From Lachnospiraceae bacterium (GTDB taxonomy: Bacteria > Bacillota > Clostridia > Lachnospirales > Lachnospiraceae), in assembly GCA_017430085.1 (NCBI GenBank), contig JAFRNR010000018.1, positions 1-37,851 of the forward strand: a stretch of 37,851 nt of DNA, in the 5' to 3' direction. Positions 1 to 8,024 of the stretch are shown here, piece after piece. Made by a program: the position numbers and the translations under genes. Positions within the stretch are counted from its first letter, which is position 1; each line of letters begins with the position of its first letter. The notes beneath the pieces are model-generated. The model saw only the letters and a list, made by a program, of their open reading frames with translations. It did no database searches and had not been told where the DNA came from.

Positions 1-24
1 ACTAATCGGTCGAACACTTGATCT
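1..24 (+). rRNA. 3' end of 23S rRNA (partial)
   Basis: The first bases (ACTAATCGGTCGAACACTTG) match the conserved last stretch of Firmicutes 23S rRNA, which typically ends with an ACTAAT-GGTCGA-CTTGA type motif. The following spacer, around 50-78, contains a TTCGGTATGCGGTTTTGAGGG element of the sort seen in Clostridia and Bacilli rrn spacers. Only the tail lies in the window, so the exact 3' end is approximate. A tRNA cluster follows directly instead of 5S rRNA. Confidence 0.55.
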
Positions 25-90
25 TAACATCTTCTGATTTACTCTTTCTTCGGTATGCGGTTTTGAGGGTGCTGTAGAAGCATACAAAAT

Positions 91-164
91 GGCCCGATGG
101 CTCAGTTGGTTAGAGCGCCGCCCTGTCACGGCGGAAGTCGTGGGTTCGAGTCCCATTCGGGACG
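91..164 (+). tRNA. tRNA-Asp (anticodon GTC)
   Basis: A cloverleaf is readable: acceptor GGCCCGA with TCGGGAC, D-arm GCTC...GAGC, anticodon stem CCGCC/GGCGG with loop CTGTCAC (anticodon GTC), T-arm GTGGG-TTCGAGT-CCCAT and discriminator G. CCA is not encoded. The acceptor pair 2-71 is a G-A mismatch. First of four tRNAs ending at the terminator near 482. Confidence 0.95.
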
Positions 165-186
165 TTAGTAATTTTGAAATACGATT

Positions 187-268
187 GGGGGAATTACCGA
201 GTGGCCAAAGGGGGCAGACTGTAAATCTGTTAGCAGTGCTTTCGGTGGTTCGAATCCACCTTCCCCCA
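187..268 (+). tRNA. tRNA-Tyr (anticodon GTA)
   Basis: Class II tRNA of 82 nt with acceptor GGGGGAA/TTCCCCC, an anticodon loop containing GTA, a long variable arm, T-arm GGTGG-TTCGAAT-CCACC and discriminator A. CCA is not encoded. It lies 22 nt after tRNA-Asp. Confidence 0.96.
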
Positions 269-286
269 CTGCAAGAGCCTGCATAA

Positions 287-359
287 GGGATCATAGCTCA
301 GCTGGGAGAGCACTTGCCTTACAAGCAAGGGGTCACAGGTTCGAGCCCTGTTGGTCCCA
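287..359 (+). tRNA. tRNA-Val (anticodon TAC)
   Basis: Acceptor GGGATCA/TGGTCCC, D-arm GCTC...GAGC, anticodon stem CTTGC/GCAAG with loop CTTACAA (anticodon TAC), T-arm ACAGG-TTCGAGC-CCTGT and discriminator A. CCA is not encoded. Confidence 0.96.
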
Positions 360-395
360 GAGAGGGCTCTTATTATTTTATATAAAATCTTTCAT

Positions 396-467
396 GCCAA
401 CGTGGCTCAACGGCAGAGCAGCTGATTTGTAATCAGCAGGTTGCCGGTTCGAATCCGGCCGTTGGCT
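396..467 (+). tRNA. tRNA-Thr (anticodon TGT)
   Basis: Acceptor GCCAACG/CGTTGGC, D-arm GCTC...GAGC, anticodon stem GCTGA/TCAGC with loop TTTGTAA (anticodon TGT), T-arm GCCGG-TTCGAAT-CCGGC and discriminator T. CCA is not encoded. Last tRNA before the terminator. Confidence 0.96.
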
Positions 468-481
468 TTTTTATTTGACAA

Positions 482-514
482 GGGCGGGTGTTTTCGGCAC
501 CCGCCCCATTTTTA
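482..514 (+). terminator. Rho-independent terminator of the rRNA/tRNA operon
   Basis: A perfect 9-bp stem GGGCGGGTG / CACCCGCCC (482-490 and 498-506) with a 7-nt loop is followed by CATTTTT. The T-run is on the plus side, so it mainly ends the tRNA transcript. It also separates that operon from the convergent DUF5688 gene. Confidence 0.9.
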
Positions 515-542
515 ATGTTCCTTTGCAAATGGTCCGGCAAAG

Positions 543-1442
543 TTACTCCGCGACCGTCAATTCCTGCTTCCGGCTGTTATAGTGATAAATATTGTCTGAC
601 AGGATCTCCGATTCTTTTACCACGTTCTGATTGATCTCCCGTACCATCCGGCGGAGGGCGGCGCTGTCTGTGCCGGTGCTTTCGGGCACCATAATGCATT
701 CGTTGACCGAGGAGGGCAGGATAAAGAAATCACCGCCGGCGATCTCGGTCAGTTCCTCCAGAACACCCGGATAGAAAAGGGCTGCGGCGGAGTCCCAGGT
801 ACTGCGCGTAATCACGTACAGGGGGACTTCCTCCGGGGGAAGATCCGCATCCGGGCCGCAGTTTTCCTTCAGGATGTCGCGGATCGGGCGGATGACCGCC
901 GGCATGAGAGTGGTGCTGTTCCGGAAAGCCTGCTCAAACAATTGCGCTTCGGTCAGGCCCCATTGCTCCAGCATGTCCCGGCTGATCAGGATACTGGCCT
1001 TGCTGCCGTCCGTTTCGCCCAGGTAGGCATGGCAGGTGACAGCCAGGTCCAGGACCTTCCGGTGCGGCGCGCGGCCAAGCAGTTCCTCATTGCCTTTCAT
1101 GCCGCAGACGCGGACGAACAGGCGGGAGGCGATCCGGCTGTAGGAAAGCAGTTTTTCACAAAGCTCCCCGTATTGGGCGGGGAAGGAGATCTGGCGGATC
1201 ATGTTCCCTATTTCCTGCAGGATGTCTTCCGGTTCCCGTCCGTTCAGATAGTCCTGATAGAACAGGTCCAGGCGGATGGCCGGCGTGAACTGCTCCTGGT
1301 CTTTCCGGACGACGAGGCCCGTGTAGGTCTGATTGATCTTCCGGACCCGGGGAAGGGTGACTTCGCTGCCGGCATATTCGGCCGGGAGGTAGTCCAGGAT
1401 CTGCTGCGCAGCGGTATCGGCGAATTCTTCAAAACTCAGCAT
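543..1442 (-). CDS. DUF5688 family protein
   Basis: A 299-aa soluble protein with no signal peptide or membrane segment. The C-terminal half carries the pattern I recognise for DUF5688 of Clostridia: LYVIT, a stretch with AAALFYPGVLEELTE, FFILPSSVNECIMVP, then MVREINQNVV and a closing LSDNIYHY. The biochemical function of this family is unknown to me. The start ATG at 1442 overlaps the stop of the adhesin by 7 nt and is preceded by AAAGGAG, so the two are transcribed together and translation is probably coupled. Being co-expressed with a giant surface protein is the only functional hint. Family call firm, role unknown. Confidence 0.85.
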   Translation of the reverse strand: MLSFEEFADTAAQQILDYLPAEYAGSEVTLPRVRKINQTYTGLVVRKDQEQFTPAIRLDLFYQDYLNGREPEDILQEIGNMIRQISFPAQYGELCEKLLSYSRIASRLFVRVCGMKGNEELLGRAPHRKVLDLAVTCHAYLGETDGSKASILISRDMLEQWGLTEAQLFEQAFRNSTTLMPAVIRPIRDILKENCGPDADLPPEEVPLYVITRSTWDSAAALFYPGVLEELTEIAGGDFFILPSSVNECIMVPESTGTDSAALRRMVREINQNVVKESEILSDNIYHYNSRKQELTVAE

Positions 1443-4400
1443 GGCGTACTCCTTTTGCGGCGGGGCAGCAGCAGGAAGAGGCCGCCCAGGCCCGCCAGAA
1501 AGACGGCGGCGTAGGGGATAAGGGACTCCGTATCGCCCATGGGCGGGACGGGAGGCGCGGGCGTGACGGTCGGGACGGTGGGGACTTCCACCTTTTTTTC
1601 GGGCGGCGTGACCGGCGTTTCCGGATCTTCCGGGTCGGTCGCGGTGACGGTCAGCACGTTCAGGATGCTGCCGGCGTCCGCATCTTCACGGGTCACGGTG
1701 TATGTCACATCGCGGGTCCATGTCTCGCCGGTTTTCAGGCTCTCCAGGACCAGGTGCAGACCGACCAGCGCGTCGTCGATGGTGACGCCGGTCAGGTCCA
1801 CGTTGCCGTCATTCGTGACGGTCAGGCGGTAACGGACCGTTTCGCCTTCCGTATAGGCGGTGCCGTTGGCGGGACGGGAGAGCACTTCTTTGGCGGTAAG
1901 GAGAGAAGGGGTCGCGGCAAAAGCCGGGACGCGTTCGTCATCTTCCGCCGTGAGTTCCGGGAGGTCCGGATCATGCGCGGCATTGGGATTCTTAGCGCGT
2001 GCAGTGGCGGTGTTGAGGAATTCGCCGGCCTCCGCGTCTTCCGGCGTGATCACGTGGGACGTGAAGAATTCCCTCGTTTCACCGGGGCGAAGGATATCGA
2101 TGACGGTGCGGAAGCCGGTCTGTTCGTCGGTGACTTCGATCTCGCGGAGGTCCATGTTGCCGCTGTTGCCGACCAGAATGCTGTATGGGACGGTCTCGCC
2201 GGGACGGAACGGCGTTACGGAAACATGGCGGTGGATCTCACCGTCTTCCGAGATGGATGAGGTCCGGGCGGTGATGTGCGTGGAGCCCGTCACCGCTTTG
2301 TCGATCCAGAGTTTCGGCTCCGGGATCATCGTCGGGACTTCCGCTTCGGCCGGCGGCGGGATGATCGGCTCTTCCGGCCGCCCCGGGGTCCGTCCTTCCG
2401 AGGTGAGAACGTTCCGGACGCTGCCGCGCTGCGCGTCGGCTTCCGTGACGGTATAGGAGACCGTTTTCTCCCATTCGCCGCCGACAGGCAGCTCCACCGT
2501 CTCCGTCAGGCCGACCAGGTCATCCCGGACGGTCACGGTCAGGGGCTGGTTGCCTGTATTATTCAGATACAGACCGAATAGGACCGTCTCGCCGGAGACG
2601 AATGCGGTACCGTTGGCCGGGGCGTTGAGCACTTTTTTGTTCTGGATATAGTCCGGCGCGTACGTCATCACGGGGACCGTCTCCGGATCCTCCGCCCGGA
2701 GGATCGTTCCGGGATCGTATGGATCTTCCGCTTCGGCGACAGCAACGTTTTCGTAAGTATCTTCCTTCGCGTCTTCCTCCGTCACGGTGTGGGACGTGAT
2801 GAATTCCTGCGATCCCCCTGCCCGGAGGAGGGCGATGACCTCGTCCAGACCGGTTTTTTCATCCGTGACGCGCACGCCGCGCAGGTCCGTTTCGCCGGGG
2901 TTGGTGACGGTGATCCGGTAAGTGACGGTCTCGCCGGGGACATAGGCGATGCCATTGGCCGGCGAGGAGGTCTCCTCCTTGATGATCGCGATGGCGGAAA
3001 GCGGAGCCGGCCGGTAAGTGACGGTCTGGCCGGGGTCATTCAGTGATTTGTGTTCCGCAATCACCGTGTCCGTGTCCGTTTCGCGCAGTTCCTCGAATAC
3101 TGTGATGCTGCGGTCCGCGTACGGGGCGGCGTTGAACGGGATCTCAACGGTCTCCCGCCAAAGCGCCGCGCCGGCGGTGAAGGTCTTATCGGCCCGGACG
3201 CCGGGGACGGGGGTGCCGGTCCCGTCGTCGCTTCGGAGCATCAGCGTGGCAGTCAGGCGGTATTCCCTGCCCGGGACCAGGCCGGTGCAGGTGACTTCGT
3301 CCAGGATCACCGCGTTTTCGCGGGCGATGCCCTCGTGTGTGCCGGAGACGGCGTCCGCGGCTTCGGTCAGGATCCCGGCTTCTTTATTGAAGATAGTGCC
3401 GAAGGAGTGGTACTGGCCGCCGTACCAGATCCGGAGCTCGTCATAGCGGAACATGAAGTAGTTCTCATTGGCCGGGGAACGGAGCTCCTCGAGTTCGTAG
3501 GTGCCGCAGGGCAGCGCGAGATCCGCGTCATTGACAGGCGCGTCACCGAACCAGGTGCCCCACGTCCAGGCTTCCTGCGCGGTCAGTTCGTCGATCACGG
3601 ACTGCGGGATGACGGCGGCGTCCGCGTAGGGCTCCAGCAAGGCGTCGATGCCGTTGGTGTTGTTTGAATGCGGGTTATAGAGCTGGTCTGTGCCGTAGAA
3701 CGCGTTCGGATTCAGGAAGATATAATGGCTCTCGCCGGTCTCTTTCAGCGTCAGGCGGAAGAGGAGGCAGGGGAGGTGCTGCTGGGTGGATTCGACTTTC
3801 TTTTCAAAGTAGAAGCCGCCGCGGATGAGTTTGTTGTCGAAATGCAGCAGCTCCGTGTCATAAGCGGGCTGCCTGTCTTCGCCGGTGACGGCGCGGAACA
3901 GTTTTTCTTCGCGGTCGGTGTACAGATAATAATCGTTGGCATAGAGCTGGCCGAAGCGGTCGCTGCCGGCACCGTATTTATCGGCGTCGGAGAGGTCGTC
4001 GAACAGATCGCCCGGTTTGACCGAGGTGGTGAGGGGCAGTTCCGCCAGGCCGTAGGTGCCGTAAGGCAGGAGATAAGAGAGGCCGATGACGCCGTCCACG
4101 CCGGAGGTGAGGATGTCGATGACCTGACCGGGCCCGGCCGCTTTGCCGAGCGCTCTCACATAGACCGGGCCGGCGGAGCGGTTGATCAGGGCGAAGCGGA
4201 TGCCGGCGAGATCGGCGGCGCCCTGCGGCCGGTTGGTCCCCAGGTCGACATCGTATTTGAGTAGCTGAGGCGGTTCCGGCTCGGCAGGCTTGTTCTCAAA
4301 GACTTCCCCGTCGGGCCCGCAGGCTTCGACGATAAGGCCTTCTTCCGCGAGGGTCACGGTAAAATGCGTGTCCCGCCAGAGGTAGGAATCATTGGCCATT

Positions 4401-6661
4401 TCATGCGTGCCGCGCACCAGCTCCTGCCCGGTGAGGGCGGTGTCGTCGAGGCGGAGCTCCGTCACTTCATAGGTCCCCAGGGCCAGCGCGTGCGCGGAAG
4501 AGGAGGCCCGGCCGGTTTCGTCCGCGGTCAGGACCAGGGCGACGGCGCCGGAGGGGATCTGCGTGCCGTCGGGCAGCGGAACGGCCTCTTCCGAGCGGTT
4601 GATCACGGCAAAGCGGATGCCGGCGAAAGAAGCGTCGCCCTGCGGGACGGGACCGGTGCAGGCATCGTGCTTCGTGAGGGAGATGCCGCCGCGCAGGAAG
4701 ATGTTTTCGGCGGTGACGGTGACGTCTTCATGGGCCGTGTCCAGGATCACGGGATTCGGCGCGATTGATCCGGACCGGAAATGCGAGGCCTGCTCGGCGG
4801 TGAGTTCCTCGGTCACGGTATAGCCGTCGGTGTCGGAAAAGGGGACATCCGCGAAGACCGCGCAGCCGTCTTCCCCGGTCACAGCGGTCATGTCCACGGC
4901 CTCTCCCAGGAGGGAGCGGCCGGTCAGACGGAACAGGAAGCCTGCCGGGGAGATGCCGGGCTCCGGAGCGCCGTCTGCCGTGACCACATGTTTTTCGACC
5001 GTGACGGAGCCCCGCTGCACGGTGTTGACGACGGTGCCCAGGTCGTAGGTCGTCCCGGCTTCGCCGGTGATCGTGAGCGGCAGGCCGGGCGCGGCGTAGG
5101 TCTTATCGGGCCAATAACCGGCGGGGACATAGGTCTCCGTCAGGGTGGCTTCCGTGCCGCTCGGGATGTCCGGCCAGACGATCTCGCCGCGGTCATCGGT
5201 GGTTTTTTCGTGGTCCGTCCCGTCATAACGCAGGTTGAAGCGGACGCCGGCGAGGGGCGTGCCCGCGTCGTCGGTCTTTTTCAGTCCGGCACTGACGAGG
5301 GAGTGGTTGACGATCTCGCCCAGGTCATACGTGAACGCCTCGTCCAGCGTCACAGTAATGGCTTTGCCGTCCCCGGTATAGACCGGATCGATGGCGTATT
5401 TCCCGTCCGGGACGGAGACTTCGATCAGGCGGGCGGCCGTGCCGGAGCGGATTTCGGTCCAGGTGATGCGGCCCTGCGCATCCGTGGTCTGTTCGTGGTC
5501 CGCGCCGTCATATTTCAGGTTGAAGACGACGCCCTGGACCGCGCGGCCCTTCTCATCTGCCTTCTTCAGCGTGACGGTCCCCGTGCGGCCGTTGACCACG
5601 GTGCCGAGGTCGAAAACGGTGTCCGGATCGCCGGTGATCGTGAAGCTTTTACCGTCCGGTGCCTGATAAGCCGGATCAATCTGGTAATGTTCATCCGGCA
5701 CGGAGACCTCGATCAATCGTGCGGTTTTACCGTTTTTTGCCCAGGGAATGCCGGTCCAGACGGCGATGCCGCGGGCATCAGTTACAGCGCGATGGTCCGT
5801 GCCGTCATAGATCAGGTTGAAGACGACGCCTTCGACCGGTTTGTCCGTGTCGTCGACCTTCTTCACGGAGGCCTGCAGATACTTCTCGGCCGGCGCGTCC
5901 GAAGCGGTGCCGGCGGCTTTGGCGGTCCCGGCTTCCGCGTCCGCGGCGGTGACGGTCACGGACAGTTTGTTTTCCGCCCACAGGAAGTGGTCGTTGGCCA
6001 GCGGGGAGGTGCCGAGTTTACCGGAGCCTTCGTATTTCTCGCCGGCGGCGATCGTCGCGTCACGTCGCAGTTCGCAGATCGTGTAGGAGCCGGCCGGGTA
6101 ATGGCGGCCGGTAGCGAGCGAAGCGGTATTGCCGGAGGCGCCGGAGATGGTCAGGATCTCCGTAACGCGGCCGGGCGCATAGTCCGTGCCGCCGACGGAA
6201 ACCTTCCCGGCGGAGTTGTTGATCACGGCGAAACGGATGCCGTTCAGGCTTGTTCCGGGCGGGATATCGCCGGTCCCTTTTTTGGTGAGGGAGAGGGCGA
6301 TCTTTTTGGGCTGTTCCGCGGAGATGATCTCCAGATCCTCCGCCTCGTTTTCCTGATTCCACGTGCCCCGGTCCGCGTGGATATATCCGTCCGCGCCGAC
6401 CGTGAAGTGAACAGTGTAGACGGCCGGATCCAGCGCGTAGCCGGCGGGGGCTTTGGTCTCTTTCACGGTCAGCGTGCCGGCGGGGAAGCCGGGCTTGCCG
6501 GAACCGTCGGTCAGCAGCGCGGGACCGGAGATTTTGTAAGAATTGCGGTAATAGACGAAGCCGTCGGCGTCCGTCTGGAACGTCCAGGTTGTGACGGCCC
6601 CGTCTTCCGCGGTGAATTGCATTTCATATTGTGCATCCGCCAGGGAGAGGGCTCCCTGGGG
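1436..6661 (-). CDS. C-terminal exon of a giant SpaA/VaFE surface adhesin
   Basis: The frame is open upstream of its first ATG (6622) to at least 6661, where it reads PQGALSLADAQYEMQF, the usual beginning of a SpaA-type pilin domain; I therefore treat 6661 as the exon start, not 6622. Counting from the ATG at 6622, domains are: rest of that SpaA domain (to about 90), a related domain, three tandem Cna-B-like repeats with EGVVFNL/QGVVFNL/AGVRFNL cores (about 250-530), several more prealbumin-like domains, a VaFE ester-bond-type domain (about 1040-1150, VILDEVTCTGLVPG...ITVFEEL), four DUF11/DUF7507-like repeats (GETVTYRITVTNPG type) and a C-terminal membrane helix with an RRKR tail. The residues before the helix read PPMGDTES, not LPXTG. 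No signal peptide is present because it is in exon 1 (8564-9667). Unspliced, this piece would be untranslated or truncated. Confidence 0.88.
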   Translation of the reverse strand, partial: PQGALSLADAQYEMQFTAEDGAVTTWTFQTDADGFVYYRNSYKISGPALLTDGSGKPGFPAGTLTVKETKAPAGYALDPAVYTVHFTVGADGYIHADRGTWNQENEAEDLEIISAEQPKKIALSLTKKGTGDIPPGTSLNGIRFAVINNSAGKVSVGGTDYAPGRVTEILTISGASGNTASLATGRHYPAGSYTICELRRDATIAAGEKYEGSGKLGTSPLANDHFLWAENKLSVTVTAADAEAGTAKAAGTASDAPAEKYLQASVKKVDDTDKPVEGVVFNLIYDGTDHRAVTDARGIAVWTGIPWAKNGKTARLIEVSVPDEHYQIDPAYQAPDGKSFTITGDPDTVFDLGTVVNGRTGTVTLKKADEKGRAVQGVVFNLKYDGADHEQTTDAQGRITWTEIRSGTAARLIEVSVPDGKYAIDPVYTGDGKAITVTLDEAFTYDLGEIVNHSLVSAGLKKTDDAGTPLAGVRFNLRYDGTDHEKTTDDRGEIVWPDIPSGTEATLTETYVPAGYWPDKTYAAPGLPLTITGEAGTTYDLGTVVNTVQRGSVTVEKHVVTADGAPEPGISPAGFLFRLTGRSLLGEAVDMTAVTGEDGCAVFADVPFSDTDGYTVTEELTAEQASHFRSGSIAPNPVILDTAHEDVTVTAENIFLRGGISLTKHDACTGPVPQGDASFAGIRFAVINRSEEAVPLPDGTQIPSGAVALVLTADETGRASSSAHALALGTYEVTELRLDDTALTGQELVRGTHEMANDSYLWRDTHFTVTLAEEGLIVEACGPDGEVFENKPAEPEPPQLLKYDVDLGTNRPQGAADLAGIRFALINRSAGPVYVRALGKAAGPGQVIDILTSGVDGVIGLSYLLPYGTYGLAELPLTTSVKPGDLFDDLSDADKYGAGSDRFGQLYANDYYLYTDREEKLFRAVTGEDRQPAYDTELLHFDNKLIRGGFYFEKKVESTQQHLPCLLFRLTLKETGESHYIFLNPNAFYGTDQLYNPHSNNTNGIDALLEPYADAAVIPQSVIDELTAQEAWTWGTWFGDAPVNDADLALPCGTYELEELRSPANENYFMFRYDELRIWYGGQYHSFGTIFNKEAGILTEAADAVSGTHEGIARENAVILDEVTCTGLVPGREYRLTATLMLRSDDGTGTPVPGVRADKTFTAGAALWRETVEIPFNAAPYADRSITVFEELRETDTDTVIAEHKSLNDPGQTVTYRPAPLSAIAIIKEETSSPANGIAYVPGETVTYRITVTNPGETDLRGVRVTDEKTGLDEVIALLRAGGSQEFITSHTVTEEDAKEDTYENVAVAEAEDPYDPGTILRAEDPETVPVMTYAPDYIQNKKVLNAPANGTAFVSGETVLFGLYLNNTGNQPLTVTVRDDLVGLTETVELPVGGEWEKTVSYTVTEADAQRGSVRNVLTSEGRTPGRPEEPIIPPPAEAEVPTMIPEPKLWIDKAVTGSTHITARTSSISEDGEIHRHVSVTPFRPGETVPYSILVGNSGNMDLREIEVTDEQTGFRTVIDILRPGETREFFTSHVITPEDAEAGEFLNTATARAKNPNAAHDPDLPELTAEDDERVPAFAATPSLLTAKEVLSRPANGTAYTEGETVRYRLTVTNDGNVDLTGVTIDDALVGLHLVLESLKTGETWTRDVTYTVTREDADAGSILNVLTVTATDPEDPETPVTPPEKKVEVPTVPTVTPAPPVPPMGDTESLIPYAAVFLAGLGGLFLLLPRRKRSTPC

Positions 6662-6670
6662 ACTCCATAG

Positions 6671-6694
6671 CCGGAGGTTATGGGTTCCCTCCGG
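6671..6694 (-). ncRNA. Group II intron domain VI hairpin
   Basis: Directly after domain V, CCGGAGG (6694-6688) pairs with CCTCCGG (6677-6671) around a 10-nt loop. The CTATGGAGT that follows contains an A at 6668, six nt before the inferred intron end; it is the likeliest branch-point A, though it is not clearly shown as a bulge within the helix. Confidence 0.6.
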
Positions 6695-6697
6695 CGC

Positions 6698-6731
6698 ACA
6701 CCCGGCGTGCGGCTTTCACCGCACCGGGCGT
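6698..6731 (-). ncRNA. Group II intron domain V (catalytic hairpin)
   Basis: Exactly 34 nt on the minus strand. The basal helix ACGCCCGG pairs with CCGGGTGT and includes a G-U wobble inside a CGC catalytic triad. There is a two-nt CG bulge on the 3' side, a distal helix TGCGG/CCGCA closed by a T-G pair, and a GAAA tetraloop. All of these are hallmark domain V features, which makes this the strongest single piece of evidence for the intron. Confidence 0.92.
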
Positions 6732-6758
6732 TCAGCCATTGAGTGGGGATAGGAACGA

Positions 6759-7799
6759 TTATTCTTCGGCGCCGCAGCGGGCGCATTTCCGGATCTCCGC
6801 CGTTTTTTCCGGGTGGACCACAGGCGCGTATTCTTCCTCATGATGAAGGACGGCGGTCTCGGCGGGATATTCGATGATGCCGATGACGACCGGAGCGGAG
6901 TACGTGCGGTCGCTTTCGCCCCGGAGCGCGTGCTCTTTGGCGTGCTGCGCATCCCAGGCCAGTCCCTCGTCCGTCCAGCGGCCGTCCGCGTCCAGGAGGC
7001 CGTGCTCCCGGGCGTAAACGGTCTGGTCCATACCGCAGCCCTCGCAGAACCAGTGCATTTCCGTGATCTCCTCCGTCCGGGGTTCCTGCAGGATCAGGAC
7101 CTCGTCCCAGGCGTCCCGGATCTTGACGTATTCGATCCACGCTTCACGGACGACGACGGTCTCTGTATGCCAGTCGTGGCCGGGGGCCGGGACCGGGCGG
7201 GTCTCGGAGAGGCCGCAGCCGGAGCAGGTGCGGGCCTCGGTGCCGGAGACGGTGCAGGAGGGGGGAGAGGTCACGGTCCAGGGGGTGAAAAGGTGCGTGT
7301 GGACCGTGGGGGCGGATGTCGTCGGGGTGACGGCGGTCGGGGCGGCGGTTGTCTGGGCAGCGGCGGTCAGAGCGGCGGATGTCGTCGGGGTGACGGTTGT
7401 CGGAGCAGCGGTAGTCAGAGCGGCGGTTGTCGTTGGGACAGCGGTTGGCGAGGTTGTCGCAGGAGCGGCGGTCGATGGGGCGGCAGTTATCGGAGCTGCA
7501 ATCGTCGGGAAGACAGCGGCCGGGGCAGAAGTCACCGTGGACGACGCTCTTTCGGAGACCGTCGTGGAAACAGTTGATACAGTGGTTTCCGAAAACACGA
7601 TTACTGCAGAAGAGGCCGGGAATGTGGAGGCAGAAGAAGAGTATTCTGAAAGAACAGCCGAACAGGTGGTGTCTGCCGGCAGCTTCCACTCCTTCCCGCA
7701 GGCCCGCACCAGCAGCGACAGCAGCAGGATGACCAGGCCGGCCGGGACGAACCCGGCGGCGCGCAAAACAGTATGATCCTTATCTTGCCGGTTCTTCAT
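6759..7799 (-). CDS. Membrane-anchored Thr/Ala-rich surface protein, intron cargo
   Basis: A 346-aa product from the ATG at 7799, which has GGAGGGAAAGGA just upstream; an upstream ATG at 7832 is less likely. The N-terminus has a basic stretch then a hydrophobic segment (about 15-36, FVPAGLVILLLSLLV) acting as signal anchor. Residues about 60-165 are low-complexity Thr/Ala/Pro/Ser. The outer C-terminal part has a cysteine pair module (TCSGCG with an upstream SC), the HDW motif common in Clostridia surface proteins, a second WFCEGCG motif and a final CARCG, suggesting zinc-ribbon-like folds. It has nothing in common with a group II intron reverse transcriptase. It overlaps the preceding 76-aa gene by 20 nt and its stop lies only 27 nt before domain V, so it sits in domain IV. 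Function unknown. Confidence 0.75.
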   Translation of the reverse strand: MKNRQDKDHTVLRAAGFVPAGLVILLLSLLVRACGKEWKLPADTTCSAVLSEYSSSASTFPASSAVIVFSETTVSTVSTTVSERASSTVTSAPAAVFPTIAAPITAAPSTAAPATTSPTAVPTTTAALTTAAPTTVTPTTSAALTAAAQTTAAPTAVTPTTSAPTVHTHLFTPWTVTSPPSCTVSGTEARTCSGCGLSETRPVPAPGHDWHTETVVVREAWIEYVKIRDAWDEVLILQEPRTEEITEMHWFCEGCGMDQTVYAREHGLLDADGRWTDEGLAWDAQHAKEHALRGESDRTYSAPVVIGIIEYPAETAVLHHEEEYAPVVHPEKTAEIRKCARCGAEE

Positions 7800-8010
7800 G
7801 ATCCTTTCCCTCCGCTTTCTTTTTCTTCTCATACAGCTTCCGGATCCGCACGCCCGGCGGATCCTTCCACGGCTCCTTTCTGCCGCTGACCGGCGGGATG
7901 TTCCGGATCAGCGCGCGTGGGCTCAGGCCCAGTTCCTGCGCCATCGCCAGTTCCTCCCGGCTCAGGCGGCAGCGGCGCCTGACTTCCCGCCACGTCGGTT
8001 CTTTTTTCAT
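7780..8010 (-). CDS. Small basic protein, first gene in intron domain IV
   Basis: A 76-aa, strongly charged protein with Lys/Arg-rich ends and a central helix containing EELAMAQELGLSPRALIRNIPP, then EPWKDPPGVRIRKLYEKKK. The MAQELGL...PWK...IRKLYE layout resembles small uncharacterised proteins found widely in Firmicutes; I know no function for them. It occupies the place where an intron-encoded protein would normally start, and its end overlaps the start of the membrane-anchored cargo gene by 20 nt, suggesting coupled translation. No clear AGGAG-type site precedes the ATG at 8010. Nucleic-acid binding is possible from its charge but is only an inference. Confidence 0.6.
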   Translation of the reverse strand: MKKEPTWREVRRRCRLSREELAMAQELGLSPRALIRNIPPVSGRKEPWKDPPGVRIRKLYEKKKKAEGKDHEEPAR

Positions 8011-8024
8011 GCGGTTTTCTCAAA

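Noticed and set aside
482-506. The 482-506 hairpin as terminator for the DUF5688 gene too
   Set aside because: On the minus strand it is followed by TTGTCAAAT rather than a T-run, so efficient termination in that direction is doubtful.
6622-6622. ATG 6622 as the true start of the 1728-aa adhesin piece
   Set aside because: No ribosome binding site, no signal peptide, and the SpaA domain continues in frame upstream to 6661.
4781-6670. A 629-codon plus-strand open frame opposite the adhesin
   Set aside because: It is antisense to a strongly supported gene, with no ribosome binding site or recognisable domain. Long opposite-strand frames are expected in GC-rich coding DNA.
6511-6786. A 91-codon minus-strand frame running through domain V into the adhesin
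   Set aside because: It crosses the intron end out of frame with the adhesin and spans a conserved RNA domain; not a gene.
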